Source: an uncultured Bacteroidota bacterium (GTDB taxonomy: Bacteria > Bacteroidota > Bacteroidia > UKL13-3). Taken from it: a stretch of 64,000 nucleotides of DNA. Below, piece by piece: positions 28,275 to 37,280 of this stretch. The position numbers and the translations under genes were made by a program. How positions within the stretch are numbered: the first letter of the stretch is position 1; each line of letters opens with the position of its first letter. The notes under the pieces are model-generated. The model made no database searches. It was not told the origin of the DNA and worked only from the letters and a program-made list of their open reading frames with translations. Location: the NCBI GenBank assembly GCA_903910445.1, contig CAIVZR010000090.1, forward strand, positions 16,235 through 80,234, read 5' to 3'.

Positions 28275-28943
28275 TCACGAATCAAACTTCGAACCATCCC
28301 ATGCCTCGCCTTCAGGAAATAGTTCTGTGAATCGTCGCTTCATTTCCTCCGCTACCAGCGCGCTGCTTCCACCTCGAGCATTTAATTGCTCCATGATATT
28401 AAGATAACTTTTCTCATCTCTATTCTGACTCAGCTTAAATACATTCTCCAGCTTCTCTGCCTTGATTTCAAAGCCTGCGATGGCAGGCATCATCTTCGAT
28501 ACAAAAGTATCTGGCAGGTTATCATAAAAGGTTTGCGACTCAGTATTGCCTCCCTCAAATTTTAAAGTCAATTTGCGCATCAACTGAACCAGGCCTTCAT
28601 CCGACATGAAATTGATTTTCCCGTTAATATGCACACTCATATAATTCCATGTAGAGCCTATTTGCGGATTGCTATACCATGATGCACTCACATAAGCATT
28701 GGGGCCAGTGAAGACCAGCAAGGCATTGGGATTTTCTACAAAAGCCTTGTGATGGTCGGTATTACGCATGATATGCCCTTGTAAATACAATTCTCCATCG
28801 CGCTCTTCAAGCAATACTGGTATCTGGGTGGCTACCTGGGTGCCCGACAAAAAACTTCCGGTAAGAAAGGCCAGGGGATGGGTCTCAATGAGCTCGATAA
28901 TGTCTTTCTTATCTTTTGCTTTGAAGTAGGAGAAATTATACAT
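28275..28943 (-). CDS. PaiB family FMN-binding protein
   Basis: A 222-residue protein of the PaiB type (split-barrel FMN-binding fold): LIETHPLAFLTG, TQIPVLLEERDG, HIMRNTDHHKAF, GPNAYVSASWY, TWNYMSVHINGKI, and a C-terminal region MMPAIAGFEIKAEKLE. PaiB of Bacillus is described as a negative regulator of sporulation and protease genes, but many members are probably flavin-binding enzymes. The upstream region carries two palindromic sites (29186-29244) that may control it. Confidence 0.88.
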   Translation of the reverse strand: MYNFSYFKAKDKKDIIELIETHPLAFLTGSFLSGTQVATQIPVLLEERDGELYLQGHIMRNTDHHKAFVENPNALLVFTGPNAYVSASWYSNPQIGSTWNYMSVHINGKINFMSDEGLVQLMRKLTLKFEGGNTESQTFYDNLPDTFVSKMMPAIAGFEIKAEKLENVFKLSQNRDEKSYLNIMEQLNARGGSSALVAEEMKRRFTELFPEGEAWDGSKFDS

Positions 28944-29185
28944 GGTTTTGGAGATAAAATGAATTCAGGTTTCTTTTCGAATAAACAAATGCTACTGTTT
29001 GTCCTAAAGCGCCTACTACAATAATAATGATTTTCAAACTACTTTAAACAAGTCTGTCATTATTATTTCTTCAAGCAAATTGTATTCAAATGGATGAAGT
29101 AATATCTGAAATTTTTATTGATGAGACCAGCAAGTTTAAATAATGAATGAAACTATTTTATTTACTTTTATTCATTCCGGTTTTT

Positions 29186-29203
29186 TGAATGAGAAATCAT
29201 TCA
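29186..29203. promoter_or_regulatory. Palindromic operator-like site 1
   Basis: TGAATGA-GAAA-TCATTCA, perfect 7-bp arms with a 4-bp spacer, a size typical of dimeric TetR- or MarR-type repressor sites. A second copy lies 41 bp further at 29227. Confidence 0.5.
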
Positions 29204-29226
29204 TGGCTGAATGAAATAGGGGAATT

Positions 29227-29244
29227 TGAATGATAAGTCATTCA
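29227..29244. promoter_or_regulatory. Palindromic operator-like site 2
   Basis: TGAATGA-TAAG-TCATTCA, the same arms as site 1 with an unrelated spacer. Conserved arms with a different spacer fit a protein-binding site better than a simple duplication. Confidence 0.5.
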
Positions 29245-29270
29245 GGAATTGAGAATCCTGATTAATACGT

Positions 29271-30851
29271 CTATTCCTTCACAAACGATTTTATTTCGTT
29301 GTCAATTATCATGAAGTAAATTCCATTTGGCAAAGATTCGGTGTTTATTTTTTGTTTCGTATATGAAATAGTTTGAGTAAGTATCAAAGTCCCTTTGGCA
29401 TCATAAATTCTTATTTCCTTTCCAATTTGATCAGTCGCAATAGCCACATTCAACAAGGCAGTGGCAGGGTTGGGGTAAATTGCAAATTGCGATTTGTCAT
29501 TGGTGAGCACGGTGATTCCAATATTGGTATTGGTGCTTGCTATGGTTTTTGAAAAGAAGATATTCATTTTTCCTGTTCGTGTATCACCCCATACAGTGTA
29601 TAGTGTATCACCCTTATAAACGCAGCCCATCATATCATTCCCGCTTTGCGTAAGCACGGAGTCGAAGGCAACAAACTGGCTGGTGAGTTTTTTATTCGCT
29701 GAGAACGTTAGTCCGTTATTGGTACTAGTGGCATAATAAAAATCGTAACCAGCATTCCAAAAACCATTGCTTGTTGCACTGCGTCGATCGCGCCAGGTAA
29801 CAATTAAATTTCCTTGTTCGTTATAATCGGCCCAAACCATATCCTGCGCTTTGCCGTTGGCCACCGCATCATCATTAACTCGCGTACTTGTACTCCAGGT
29901 TTGCCCCCCATCATTACTATGAAATGCCATAATATCCGGATCTCCATTCATGGCATTGGGTAATAGGAAGGCCAATTTGTTACTATCGATAGGACTTGCA
30001 AGCAGGAGGTAACTATTTTTTAAATTGGTATCGAGTGGATTGGCTACTGCTGAAATAATGGTAGAATAATTAAAAGTTTGTCCCCTGTTATTCGACTTCG
30101 CAAAATAGTAGGCAGGCAAAGGGTTTTGAATTGCTACATAACTTGGGTAGGCCGCACAGAAACTTCCACCAATGGTGGCAGTGGGCGCAGCCATGGGCTG
30201 TGCAATGGAATTTCCTACAAGGTGCGTACCCCCGTCGATATTGGCGATGGCCGACCAAGTTTTACCACTATCTATCGATGTTTTGAAATAATTGCGATTG
30301 GGAGGCGCAATCCATGGAGCAGGTTTGGTAGTGATATAAAGTGTGCCAGCTCGGGATGTATTCGATTTGTCAACTACCAGCCAGGGCCGGTCGATAGGGC
30401 GCTTGGAAGGCACCTCATACATATCAAAAGCTTTGGAGGGAATATCCCAAGTGAGTCCGCCGTTGTGTGAACGGGCCACGTATATGCCGCCACTATCGGG
30501 CGCTTGACGGTAGTCGATATAACATAAATAGAGTAATCCATTTTTATTAAAAGCCATCGATACGTCAGCCGAACCAAAGCTATTACTAAAGTGTGGGAGC
30601 GAATTGGATGTACTCCACGAATTGCCACCATCGAAGCTGGCTCTCGTTTTAATGGTGACATGAAATTGACTATTCACAAAGGTTAAACTCATCCATGCCG
30701 TAACCAAATTTTGACTATTCGTAGGGTTGATTACAAGGTAAGGCTCTCCATTATAGGTAACCCCATTACTAATATTGGTATTGGAGGTTTGTGCCTTAAC
30801 CAATTGTGTGATGAAAAGTAAAATGAAGAGGAATCGTAAATTTTGTTTCAT
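29271..30851 (-). CDS. T9SS protein with sialidase-like Asp-box propeller
   Basis: A 526-residue secreted protein with a signal peptide (ending LVKAQ). Repeated Asp-box motifs S-x-D/N-x-G-x-T/S-W/F are visible: SFDGGNSWS, SHNGGLTWD, SIDSGKTWS, SNNRGQTFN, SNDGGQTWS, STNNGLTFS. This indicates a six-bladed BNR/sialidase-type beta-propeller. A T9SS sorting domain follows (FAIYPNPATALLNVAI, about 455-526). The catalytic Arg triad of true sialidases is not recognisable, so glycosidase activity is uncertain; many such proteins are binding or structural. It stands alone. Confidence 0.85.
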   Translation of the reverse strand: MKQNLRFLFILLFITQLVKAQTSNTNISNGVTYNGEPYLVINPTNSQNLVTAWMSLTFVNSQFHVTIKTRASFDGGNSWSTSNSLPHFSNSFGSADVSMAFNKNGLLYLCYIDYRQAPDSGGIYVARSHNGGLTWDIPSKAFDMYEVPSKRPIDRPWLVVDKSNTSRAGTLYITTKPAPWIAPPNRNYFKTSIDSGKTWSAIANIDGGTHLVGNSIAQPMAAPTATIGGSFCAAYPSYVAIQNPLPAYYFAKSNNRGQTFNYSTIISAVANPLDTNLKNSYLLLASPIDSNKLAFLLPNAMNGDPDIMAFHSNDGGQTWSTSTRVNDDAVANGKAQDMVWADYNEQGNLIVTWRDRRSATSNGFWNAGYDFYYATSTNNGLTFSANKKLTSQFVAFDSVLTQSGNDMMGCVYKGDTLYTVWGDTRTGKMNIFFSKTIASTNTNIGITVLTNDKSQFAIYPNPATALLNVAIATDQIGKEIRIYDAKGTLILTQTISYTKQKINTESLPNGIYFMIIDNEIKSFVKE

Positions 30852-30954
30852 TTGGATTGGATACTTTATAAGGCTTAAGGTTTAATTTGAATGAGGGTTT
30901 GAGAGATTTATTTTGATTTTTCTGAACAGCACTTACTTTTAAATAGATTCACTA

Positions 30955-31143
30955 TTAACCTAAAAACATCAACGTGAATCCAATGGTATCAAAGGCACCT
31001 TGGATAACAATTGGGATGGAGAGTTTTTTGCCATCAGAAAAAAATACAATGGTTTGAAATACTCCAAAAATACCTGCTGATATCGCTCCATGCAATCCCT
31101 GATAAACATTTACAAATCCAATATCCCGTTTGTTCCTTCTTAT
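30955..31143 (-). pseudogene. Remnant of a CPBP-family membrane protease
   Basis: An open minus-strand stretch of about 62 codons that ends in TAA at 30955. It reads NVYQGLHGAISAGIFG, then VFFSDGKKLSIPIVIQ, then GAFDTIGFTLMFLG. This is the C-terminal two-helix part of a CPBP (CAAX-protease-like) intramembrane protease; the family usually has a His where this reads IQGAFD. The N-terminal part with the EExxxR site is missing. It is in frame with, and directly follows, the TAG stop of the hexapeptide-repeat gene. It is probably a leftover from a deletion. Confidence 0.65.
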
Positions 31144-31749
31144 CTATTTTATTTGTTCTACTAATTCAAGTCGCCTAACGATACTGTTTTTTTCTAAAAT
31201 AGTGCCTGGTGATAAAACAGCATTGGCACCAATCTTAGTATGGTCGCCAACCAAGGAGCCAAACTTTTCTGTTTTGGTGTCAATGATTTGATTATTGTGT
31301 TTTATGAAAATAGTCTTCTCAAATCTTTCATTATAATGATTGGCACAGATGGATCCTGCTTCGAAATTTGTGTTTTCCCCTAGGATACTATTCCCGATAT
31401 AATTGAAATGTGCAATCACTGATTGATCGAATATGATGGATTGTTTTATTTCTGAACTCGGTCCTATAATGACCGATTGACCTAAGAAAACTGGCCCTCT
31501 CAAATATGCATTTGCCCCAATAAAACAATTTTCGGAAATAAGAATGGTGCCTTTTAAAATTACTCCCTGTTCAATAGTTGCCGATTTATGAATCGCAATA
31601 TTGTTTTCAATTATATAGCTGTCATCAAGTTTTTTTATTTGTTGTGAAAGTAGAAATTCTAAATTGTCGATAATTTCCCAAGGTTGCATCGCGCCCATTT
31701 CCGGAAATTTGGACTTAAGGTTTTCTATATAATTTTCTATAACAATCAT
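31144..31749 (-). CDS. Left-handed beta-helix (hexapeptide repeat) acyltransferase-like protein
   Basis: A 201-residue protein. After an N-terminal helical part (about 1-45), residues 50-190 form hexapeptide repeats ([LIV]-G-x4 type: AIHKSATIEQGVILKG, CFIGANAYLRG, VIIGPSSEI, KIGANAVLSPG), as in GlmU C-terminal domains and sugar-nucleotide N-acetyltransferases. The histidine/asparagine loop FNYIGNSILGENTNFEAGS resembles GlmU-type acetyl-CoA sites. No nucleotidyltransferase domain is present. The substrate is probably a sugar phosphate, but this is an inference. Confidence 0.78.
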   Translation of the reverse strand: MIVIENYIENLKSKFPEMGAMQPWEIIDNLEFLLSQQIKKLDDSYIIENNIAIHKSATIEQGVILKGTILISENCFIGANAYLRGPVFLGQSVIIGPSSEIKQSIIFDQSVIAHFNYIGNSILGENTNFEAGSICANHYNERFEKTIFIKHNNQIIDTKTEKFGSLVGDHTKIGANAVLSPGTILEKNSIVRRLELVEQIK

Positions 31750-31837
31750 ATCTCGTAAATTTCAATAGGTGAAAATACTGGGCACAAAAAAGGTATAATC
31801 CATCAATGCGAATTGGCACTGTCTTCATCGCTTGAAA

Positions 31838-32344
31838 TTATAGTTTTCCGAAGGTAGTATTCACTGGTACACCTTTCGCCAATGTTTGGTACACTACACA
31901 ATATCTTTCGGTTAGTTTGGCAAGCGATGCTAATTGTTCTTCGTTAGCAATGGTATCAAGATTGAAGAAAAGTCGAATTGAAACAAAGCCTACAGGAACT
32001 TCTTTAGAAACTCCGAGGGTTCCTCGGAAATCTAAATCACCTTCTGCTTTCACTATGCCGTTTTTAATTTCTATGCCTATCGCAGTTGCTACTGCTTGAA
32101 GCGTAACTCCCGCACATGCTACCAAGGCTTCTAATAACAAATCACCGCTGCAAGCCAGCATTCCTGTGCCACCAGTAGCCGAGTGAAGTCCGGCTTCAAT
32201 CATTGCTTTCCCCGTTTCTACTTTGCACGAAATTCCCTCACCAATTTTTCCGTTTGCTTTTAATGTTATGTATGCAGCCTCAGGCTGTTCACGGTACTTT
32301 TCTTTCAGGGGAGCTTGTAATTTTTTTAATTCTTCTGAATTCAT
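31838..32344 (-). CDS. OsmC family protein
   Basis: About 168 residues of the OsmC/Ohr fold. The family helix with the first cysteine reads LLEALVACAGVTLQAVA, and the second conserved cysteine is in ERYCVVYQTL near residue 150. The two cysteines form the redox pair of OsmC peroxidases, which reduce organic hydroperoxides. Methionine at 32344 is chosen; four residues upstream (MHNK) could also be included. No regulator is adjacent. Confidence 0.85.
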   Translation of the reverse strand: MNSEELKKLQAPLKEKYREQPEAAYITLKANGKIGEGISCKVETGKAMIEAGLHSATGGTGMLACSGDLLLEALVACAGVTLQAVATAIGIEIKNGIVKAEGDLDFRGTLGVSKEVPVGFVSIRLFFNLDTIANEEQLASLAKLTERYCVVYQTLAKGVPVNTTFGKL

Positions 32345-32530
32345 CTTATTATGCATTTAGTTTTATATGCAATGTTCGTTAAAATAATTCTTAAAGTCAT
32401 ATAATTCCTGTAATTTATCTGTTCTACATAAATCACTATTAATCTTTAAAAATGCCTGTTTCCATTCAATACATATTAAGTATTATAGCATTCTTGTAAT
32501 ACAGCGCTCGCAGTGCATTTAGACCTCCAC

Positions 32531-32564
32531 AAAAAAAGCACCCTTGAACTTCAAGGATGCTTTT
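32531..32564 (-). terminator. Rho-independent terminator of the NuoG-like gene
   Basis: Minus-strand stem AGCATCCTTGA with TCAAGGGTGCT (one mismatch), short loop, then a run of seven T. It lies about 20 bp after the stop at 32584. The stem is closely similar to the pyrG terminator. Confidence 0.8.
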
Positions 32565-32583
32565 AAATATGTATGAATGAGAT

Positions 32584-33630
32584 TTATTTTTTATCTAATA
32601 TCTTTCCAGGGCGCTGGTTATTTGGATTCAGATGGGCTTCTCCAAGTTCCTGACGTATATGCTGCCCCTCTGCCATAATCATTTCCTGTCTCATTTTTTC
32701 CCTTAGTTTAGAATCATCGAACTCATAATGATTTTGTGAGATGACACTCTGATGCGAAATTTTTGATGGACCTTCTATCGTCCAGTCCTTGGTATGTTTG
32801 TGCTCAAAGCGACAATCATTACAAATGAATTCTTCTACTTCGCCGTACTTGTCCTTGCGCGCCGTTACTCTCAAAATCTCTTCTCCCTGATACCATAATC
32901 GTACTTTTCCTGAGCATTTCGGACAATCGCGATGCGCCTCTACAGGCTTGGTAAACCATACCCTGCTTTTGAATCGGAACGTGCGGTCGGTGAGGGCACC
33001 TACCGGACAAACATCAATGACATTGCCACTGAAATCATTGTCGATAGCCTGCTCTATATAAGTGGAAATCTCTGAAACTTCCCCACGGTTCATTACACCA
33101 TGCACACGTCCATCAGTAATTTGATCGGCTACCTTCACACAACGATAGCATAAAATGCATCGGTTCATATGTAACTTTATCTTATCTCCAATATCAATTG
33201 GGTCGTAGGTGCGGCGTTCAAATTCATAACGAGTAGTTGCTTTTCCATGCGAGTAACCTAAGTTTTGTAAGTCGCATTCGCCCGCCTGGTCGCATACCGG
33301 GCAATCGAGTGGATGGTTCTTCAATAGGAATTCAACGACACCGGCTCTGGCTTCCACCACTTCTGGTGAAGTATTATTACGCACTTCCATTCCATCCATC
33401 ACTGCAGTCTTACAACTTGGTACCAACTTTGGCATCGGGCGTGGATCCTTCTCACTACCTTTCTCCACCTTCACCAAACAAGAGCGGCAAAAACCACCTG
33501 TTTCTTTCAGTTTGCTATAGTAGCACATTGCCGGTGGAACCATGTCGCCACCCATCATACGCGCTGCCTGCAATATCGTAGTACCATCGGGTACCTCAAA
33601 AGTAATATCGTCGATTGTAATCTTAGCCAT
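32584..33630 (-). CDS. nuoG: Short NuoG-like iron-sulfur protein of NADH dehydrogenase
   Basis: A 348-residue protein equal to the N-terminal part of complex I subunit G. A [2Fe-2S] ferredoxin domain (Cys36, Cys48, Cys51, Cys73), the His-Cys3 cluster site around HPLDCPVCDQAGEC (residues 107-119), and a four-Cys cluster (CILCYRC and VIDVCPVGAL, near 155-215) are present. A further CPKC/CNDC set lies near 238-275. The molybdopterin-oxidoreductase domain of the E. coli protein is absent, as is usual in Bacteroidota. It would carry electrons along the peripheral arm. No other nuo gene is in the window on either side. Confidence 0.85.
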   Translation of the reverse strand: MAKITIDDITFEVPDGTTILQAARMMGGDMVPPAMCYYSKLKETGGFCRSCLVKVEKGSEKDPRPMPKLVPSCKTAVMDGMEVRNNTSPEVVEARAGVVEFLLKNHPLDCPVCDQAGECDLQNLGYSHGKATTRYEFERRTYDPIDIGDKIKLHMNRCILCYRCVKVADQITDGRVHGVMNRGEVSEISTYIEQAIDNDFSGNVIDVCPVGALTDRTFRFKSRVWFTKPVEAHRDCPKCSGKVRLWYQGEEILRVTARKDKYGEVEEFICNDCRFEHKHTKDWTIEGPSKISHQSVISQNHYEFDDSKLREKMRQEMIMAEGQHIRQELGEAHLNPNNQRPGKILDKK

Positions 33631-33653
33631 TTCTAGTTGCTATAAAAAGCGTT

Positions 33654-33661
33654 CAAAAATA
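33654..33661 (-). promoter_or_regulatory. Putative -7 box of the NuoG-like gene
   Basis: TATTTTTG on the minus strand matches TAnnTTTG and lies 23 bp before the start codon at 33630. Confidence 0.45.
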
Positions 33662-33875
33662 ATGAATAATTTGTAGAACATATTACAATTTCAAGATGTG
33701 TTTTACACGATTGAAAATGGATGTATACTGCACCATACGCAGGTTTTTGCAACAGTCATCAAAAAAATGATGAACATCATATTCTCAATTCATTTATTTA
33801 AAACCTGAAATCACCTCCCTTTTCAAGATTCTAAACCTTCACATTTGACCCCTGCACAACTCCCTTCGAAAGTAT

Positions 33876-33883
33876 TATCTTCG
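33876..33883 (+). promoter_or_regulatory. Putative -7 box of ileS
   Basis: TATCTTCG fits the TAnnTTCG variant and lies 20 bp before the ileS start codon. Confidence 0.45.
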
Positions 33884-33903
33884 CGACTTGTTTTTTCTAT
33901 CGT

Positions 33904-36900
33904 ATGAAGTATATTGAACCAAAGCAACTGAATATGCCTGCTCTTGAGCAGGAGATCCTCGCTTTCTGGAAAGAGAATAAGGTTTTTGAAAAGAGTATTT
34001 CAAACCGTGATGGGGCGCCCGATTTTATTTTTTATGAAGGTCCACCAAGTGCCAACGGCTTGCCTGGTATTCATCACGTGATGGCGCGTGCAATCAAAGA
34101 TATATTCTGCCGTTATAAAACGCTCACTGGTCATCGCGTGCAACGCCGCGCAGGCTGGGATACACACGGGTTGCCAATTGAACTGGGTGTAGAGAAAGAA
34201 CTAGGAATTCGTAAGGACGATATTGGAAATCTGAATAGCGATAAATATATTTCTATTGAAGATTATAACGCCAAATGCAAGGAGGCAGTGATGCGTTATA
34301 CGGGCATCTGGACCGACCTCACCGAGAAGATGGGCTATTGGGTGGATATGGATTCGGCTTATGTGACGTTTAAGAATGAATATATCGAAAGTGTTTGGTG
34401 GCTATTAAAACAAATTTATAATAAAGACCTACTCTATAAAGGATTCACCATTCAACCATACTCGCCCGCAGCTGGAACAGGTTTGAGCAGTCATGAGCTG
34501 AATCAACCCGGTACGTACCGCGATATAAAAGATACCACCATCGTAGCGCAGTTCAAAGCGAGAACCCTGGAACATCCTGTCTTCGCTGGTTTGAATGAGG
34601 TGTACTTCCTTGCTTGGACTACCACACCTTGGACTTTGCCTAGCAATACCGCACTGGCAGTGGGTAAAAATATCACCTATGTTATGGTTGATACGTTTAA
34701 TCCATACACTTTTCAAAGGGTGCATGTTATCTTGGCGAAAGACCTGGTAGCAAAGCATTTCAATGCCAAAGCAGAAGAACTAAAATTAGTCGACTATAAA
34801 GATGGCGATAAACTCATCCCATACGAAATTGTACTCGAGATGAAGGGGAGTGAGCTAGATGGCATTGTCTATGAGCAACTCATGCCGTATGCGGTACCTT
34901 CCGATGGCATCGCATTCAAAGTGGTGATTGGCGATTTTGTTACAACAGTTGATGGTACAGGAATCGTGCATATTGCGCCAAGCTTTGGTAGCGACGACTT
35001 TCGTGTATCCAAACAATATGGTATTGGCAGCTTAACCTTGGTTGATAAGCGCGGAAAGTTCTTGCCAGAGGTGATTGATTTCGCCAATGAGTTTGTGAAA
35101 GAACAATACTTGAATGAGGAAGAGAAAGCGATAGAGCTAGCCAAGCAAAAGGAACTTTGGAAGGATACCATCAAGAATTTAGATAAATATTTAAGTGTTG
35201 ATGAACGTATCGCCCTCAAATTGAAAATTGAAAATAAGGCCTTCAAAATTGAGAAGTACGAACATAGTTACCCTCATTGTTGGCGTACGGATAAGCCTAT
35301 TTTATATTATCCTTTGGATAGCTGGTTTATTAAAACAACGGCTGTAAAAGACCGTTTGATTGAGCTCAACAAAAGCATTAACTGGAAGCCCGAAAGTACC
35401 GGTACTGGTAGGTTTGGCAACTGGCTCGAAAATTTACAAGACTGGAATTTATCGCGTTCAAGATACTGGGGAATTCCATTGCCGGTATGGCGTAACGAAG
35501 CGGGTACAGAGGAAATTTGTATTGGAAGTATGGAAGAGCTTAATCAGGAAATTGAGCGTGCACGTGCTGCAGGGTATCCCAACGAAACGTATAAGCATAA
35601 TGAGGAGCTCGACTTGCATCGCCCGTATATCGACAATATTATATTGGTGAGTAAATCGGGCGAGCCTATGAAACGGGAACTCGATTTGATTGATGTATGG
35701 TTTGATAGCGGCGCCATGCCTTATGCCCAGAATCATTATATGGGTGTGGGCGCACCACAAGATTTTCCAGCCGACTTCATTGCCGAAGGGGTGGATCAAA
35801 CGCGTGGTTGGTTCTTTACACTGCATGCCATTGCCACCTTGGTATTTGATAAGGTAGCTTTCAAAAATGTGGTGAGCAATGGATTGGTACTCGATAAAAA
35901 TGGGCAGAAGATGAGCAAACGATTGGGCAATGCAGTCGACCCATTTGAAACCATCGCCAAGTACAGTGCCGATGCTAGCCGTTGGTATATGATTGGGAAT
36001 GCTGCACCATGGGATAATTTAAAATTTGATATTGAAGGCATCAAGGAAGTACAACGTAAATACTTTGGAACACTTTATAATACCTATGCTTTCTTTGCAT
36101 TATATGCTAATATCGATGGATGGCGCAAGGAGTCGACCAAAGAAATTGCACATCATCAGCTGGCAGAAATCGATCAATGGATCATTTCCAAACTCAATAC
36201 TTTAATAAGAGAGGTGACCGAATGTTACGAAACGTATGAGCCCCATAGGGCGGTGCGCTTGCTCGAAAATTTTGTTGATCGTAACCTCAGCAACTGGTAT
36301 GTGCGCTTATCACGTCGTCGTTTTTGGAAGGGTGATGTGAGCGACGATAAATACGGAGCCTACCAAACCTTGCACCATTGCTTGCTTAGTGTTTCGCAGC
36401 TGATGAGTCCAGTATCTCCATTTTTTGCCGATTGGCTTTACCGTAATCTGAGTACCGAAACCGAATCGGTGCATCTCACGCGCATGCAAGAAGCCGATTT
36501 ATCTAAGATTGACGCCCCACTGGAGCAACGAATGGATGTGGCACAAACAATTTGCAGTATGGTATTGGGCATTCGTAAAAAAGAAAATATCAAGGTGCGA
36601 ATTCCTTTGCAAAAGATTCAGATACCGGTAGTGAACGATTTCATCCGCAACAATATCAAAGCGATGGAAGATTTGATTAAGTCGGAGGTGAATGTGAAAG
36701 AGGTGGAGTTGGTGAACGAAGGGCAGGTTCAATTGGTGAAAAACCTGAAACTCAACTTCAAGACCCTGGGAAAGAAATATGGCAAGCAAATGAAAGCTAT
36801 CCAGGCTTATATATTAGATCCCACAGCTTCGGTATCAGTAATTTCCGGAATTGAGCAAGCTCAACAGGCCGTTTTCACTCTTGATGGAGAAGAAATTATA

Positions 36901-37263
36901 CTTACCCCTGAGGATGTAGAGATCATTCCGGTGGATATTCCCGGATGGAAGGTTGCCAATGAAGGCAGTATTACGGTGGCTCTGGATGTGATGATCACAC
37001 CTGAGTTGAAGGAGGAGGGAACTGCCAGGGAGATCATCAACCGCATTCAAAATATCAGGAAAGAGAAGGATTTTGAGGTGACTGACAAAATAAATGTGAT
37101 GATTTTAGAGGACGAATACCTGAAAGCTGTTGTAAATAAATATTCTTTGTATATTCGCGCTGAAATTTTGGCTACCCAGATTGGTTTCAGCAATGAAATT
37201 TTGGAGGGTGAAAGTGTTGAAATAGAGGAAATTGTAACTAAAATTCAAGTTTCTAAATCTTAA
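33904..37263 (+). CDS. ileS: Isoleucyl-tRNA synthetase
   Basis: A 1119-residue class I synthetase charging tRNA-Ile. The HIGH-type site is PPSANGLPGIHHV (near residue 50), followed by RRAGWDTHGLPIELGVEKELG; the KMSKS-type loop is KMSKRLGN near 668. The CP1 editing domain (WTTTPWTLPSN, near 240) is intact. Length and the WDTHGLPIE sequence fit the eukaryote-like type 2 IleRS, which is often insensitive to mupirocin; that property is inferred only. It is followed 17 bp later by the DksA-like gene. Confidence 0.95.
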   Translation: MKYIEPKQLNMPALEQEILAFWKENKVFEKSISNRDGAPDFIFYEGPPSANGLPGIHHVMARAIKDIFCRYKTLTGHRVQRRAGWDTHGLPIELGVEKELGIRKDDIGNLNSDKYISIEDYNAKCKEAVMRYTGIWTDLTEKMGYWVDMDSAYVTFKNEYIESVWWLLKQIYNKDLLYKGFTIQPYSPAAGTGLSSHELNQPGTYRDIKDTTIVAQFKARTLEHPVFAGLNEVYFLAWTTTPWTLPSNTALAVGKNITYVMVDTFNPYTFQRVHVILAKDLVAKHFNAKAEELKLVDYKDGDKLIPYEIVLEMKGSELDGIVYEQLMPYAVPSDGIAFKVVIGDFVTTVDGTGIVHIAPSFGSDDFRVSKQYGIGSLTLVDKRGKFLPEVIDFANEFVKEQYLNEEEKAIELAKQKELWKDTIKNLDKYLSVDERIALKLKIENKAFKIEKYEHSYPHCWRTDKPILYYPLDSWFIKTTAVKDRLIELNKSINWKPESTGTGRFGNWLENLQDWNLSRSRYWGIPLPVWRNEAGTEEICIGSMEELNQEIERARAAGYPNETYKHNEELDLHRPYIDNIILVSKSGEPMKRELDLIDVWFDSGAMPYAQNHYMGVGAPQDFPADFIAEGVDQTRGWFFTLHAIATLVFDKVAFKNVVSNGLVLDKNGQKMSKRLGNAVDPFETIAKYSADASRWYMIGNAAPWDNLKFDIEGIKEVQRKYFGTLYNTYAFFALYANIDGWRKESTKEIAHHQLAEIDQWIISKLNTLIREVTECYETYEPHRAVRLLENFVDRNLSNWYVRLSRRRFWKGDVSDDKYGAYQTLHHCLLSVSQLMSPVSPFFADWLYRNLSTETESVHLTRMQEADLSKIDAPLEQRMDVAQTICSMVLGIRKKENIKVRIPLQKIQIPVVNDFIRNNIKAMEDLIKSEVNVKEVELVNEGQVQLVKNLKLNFKTLGKKYGKQMKAIQAYILDPTASVSVISGIEQAQQAVFTLDGEEIILTPEDVEIIPVDIPGWKVANEGSITVALDVMITPELKEEGTAREIINRIQNIRKEKDFEVTDKINVMILEDEYLKAVVNKYSLYIRAEILATQIGFSNEILEGESVEIEEIVTKIQVSKS

Positions 37264-37280
37264 AAACGATTTTTAATCCC

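Larger units (their letters stand above)
28944..29270. other. Intergenic region with paired palindromes upstream of the PaiB gene
   Basis: 327 bp without a gene. It contains two TGAATGA-N4-TCATTCA dyads and further half sites (AATGAATGAAAC near 29141, TTATTCATTCC near 29169). No standard promoter box was found with confidence. Confidence 0.6.
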
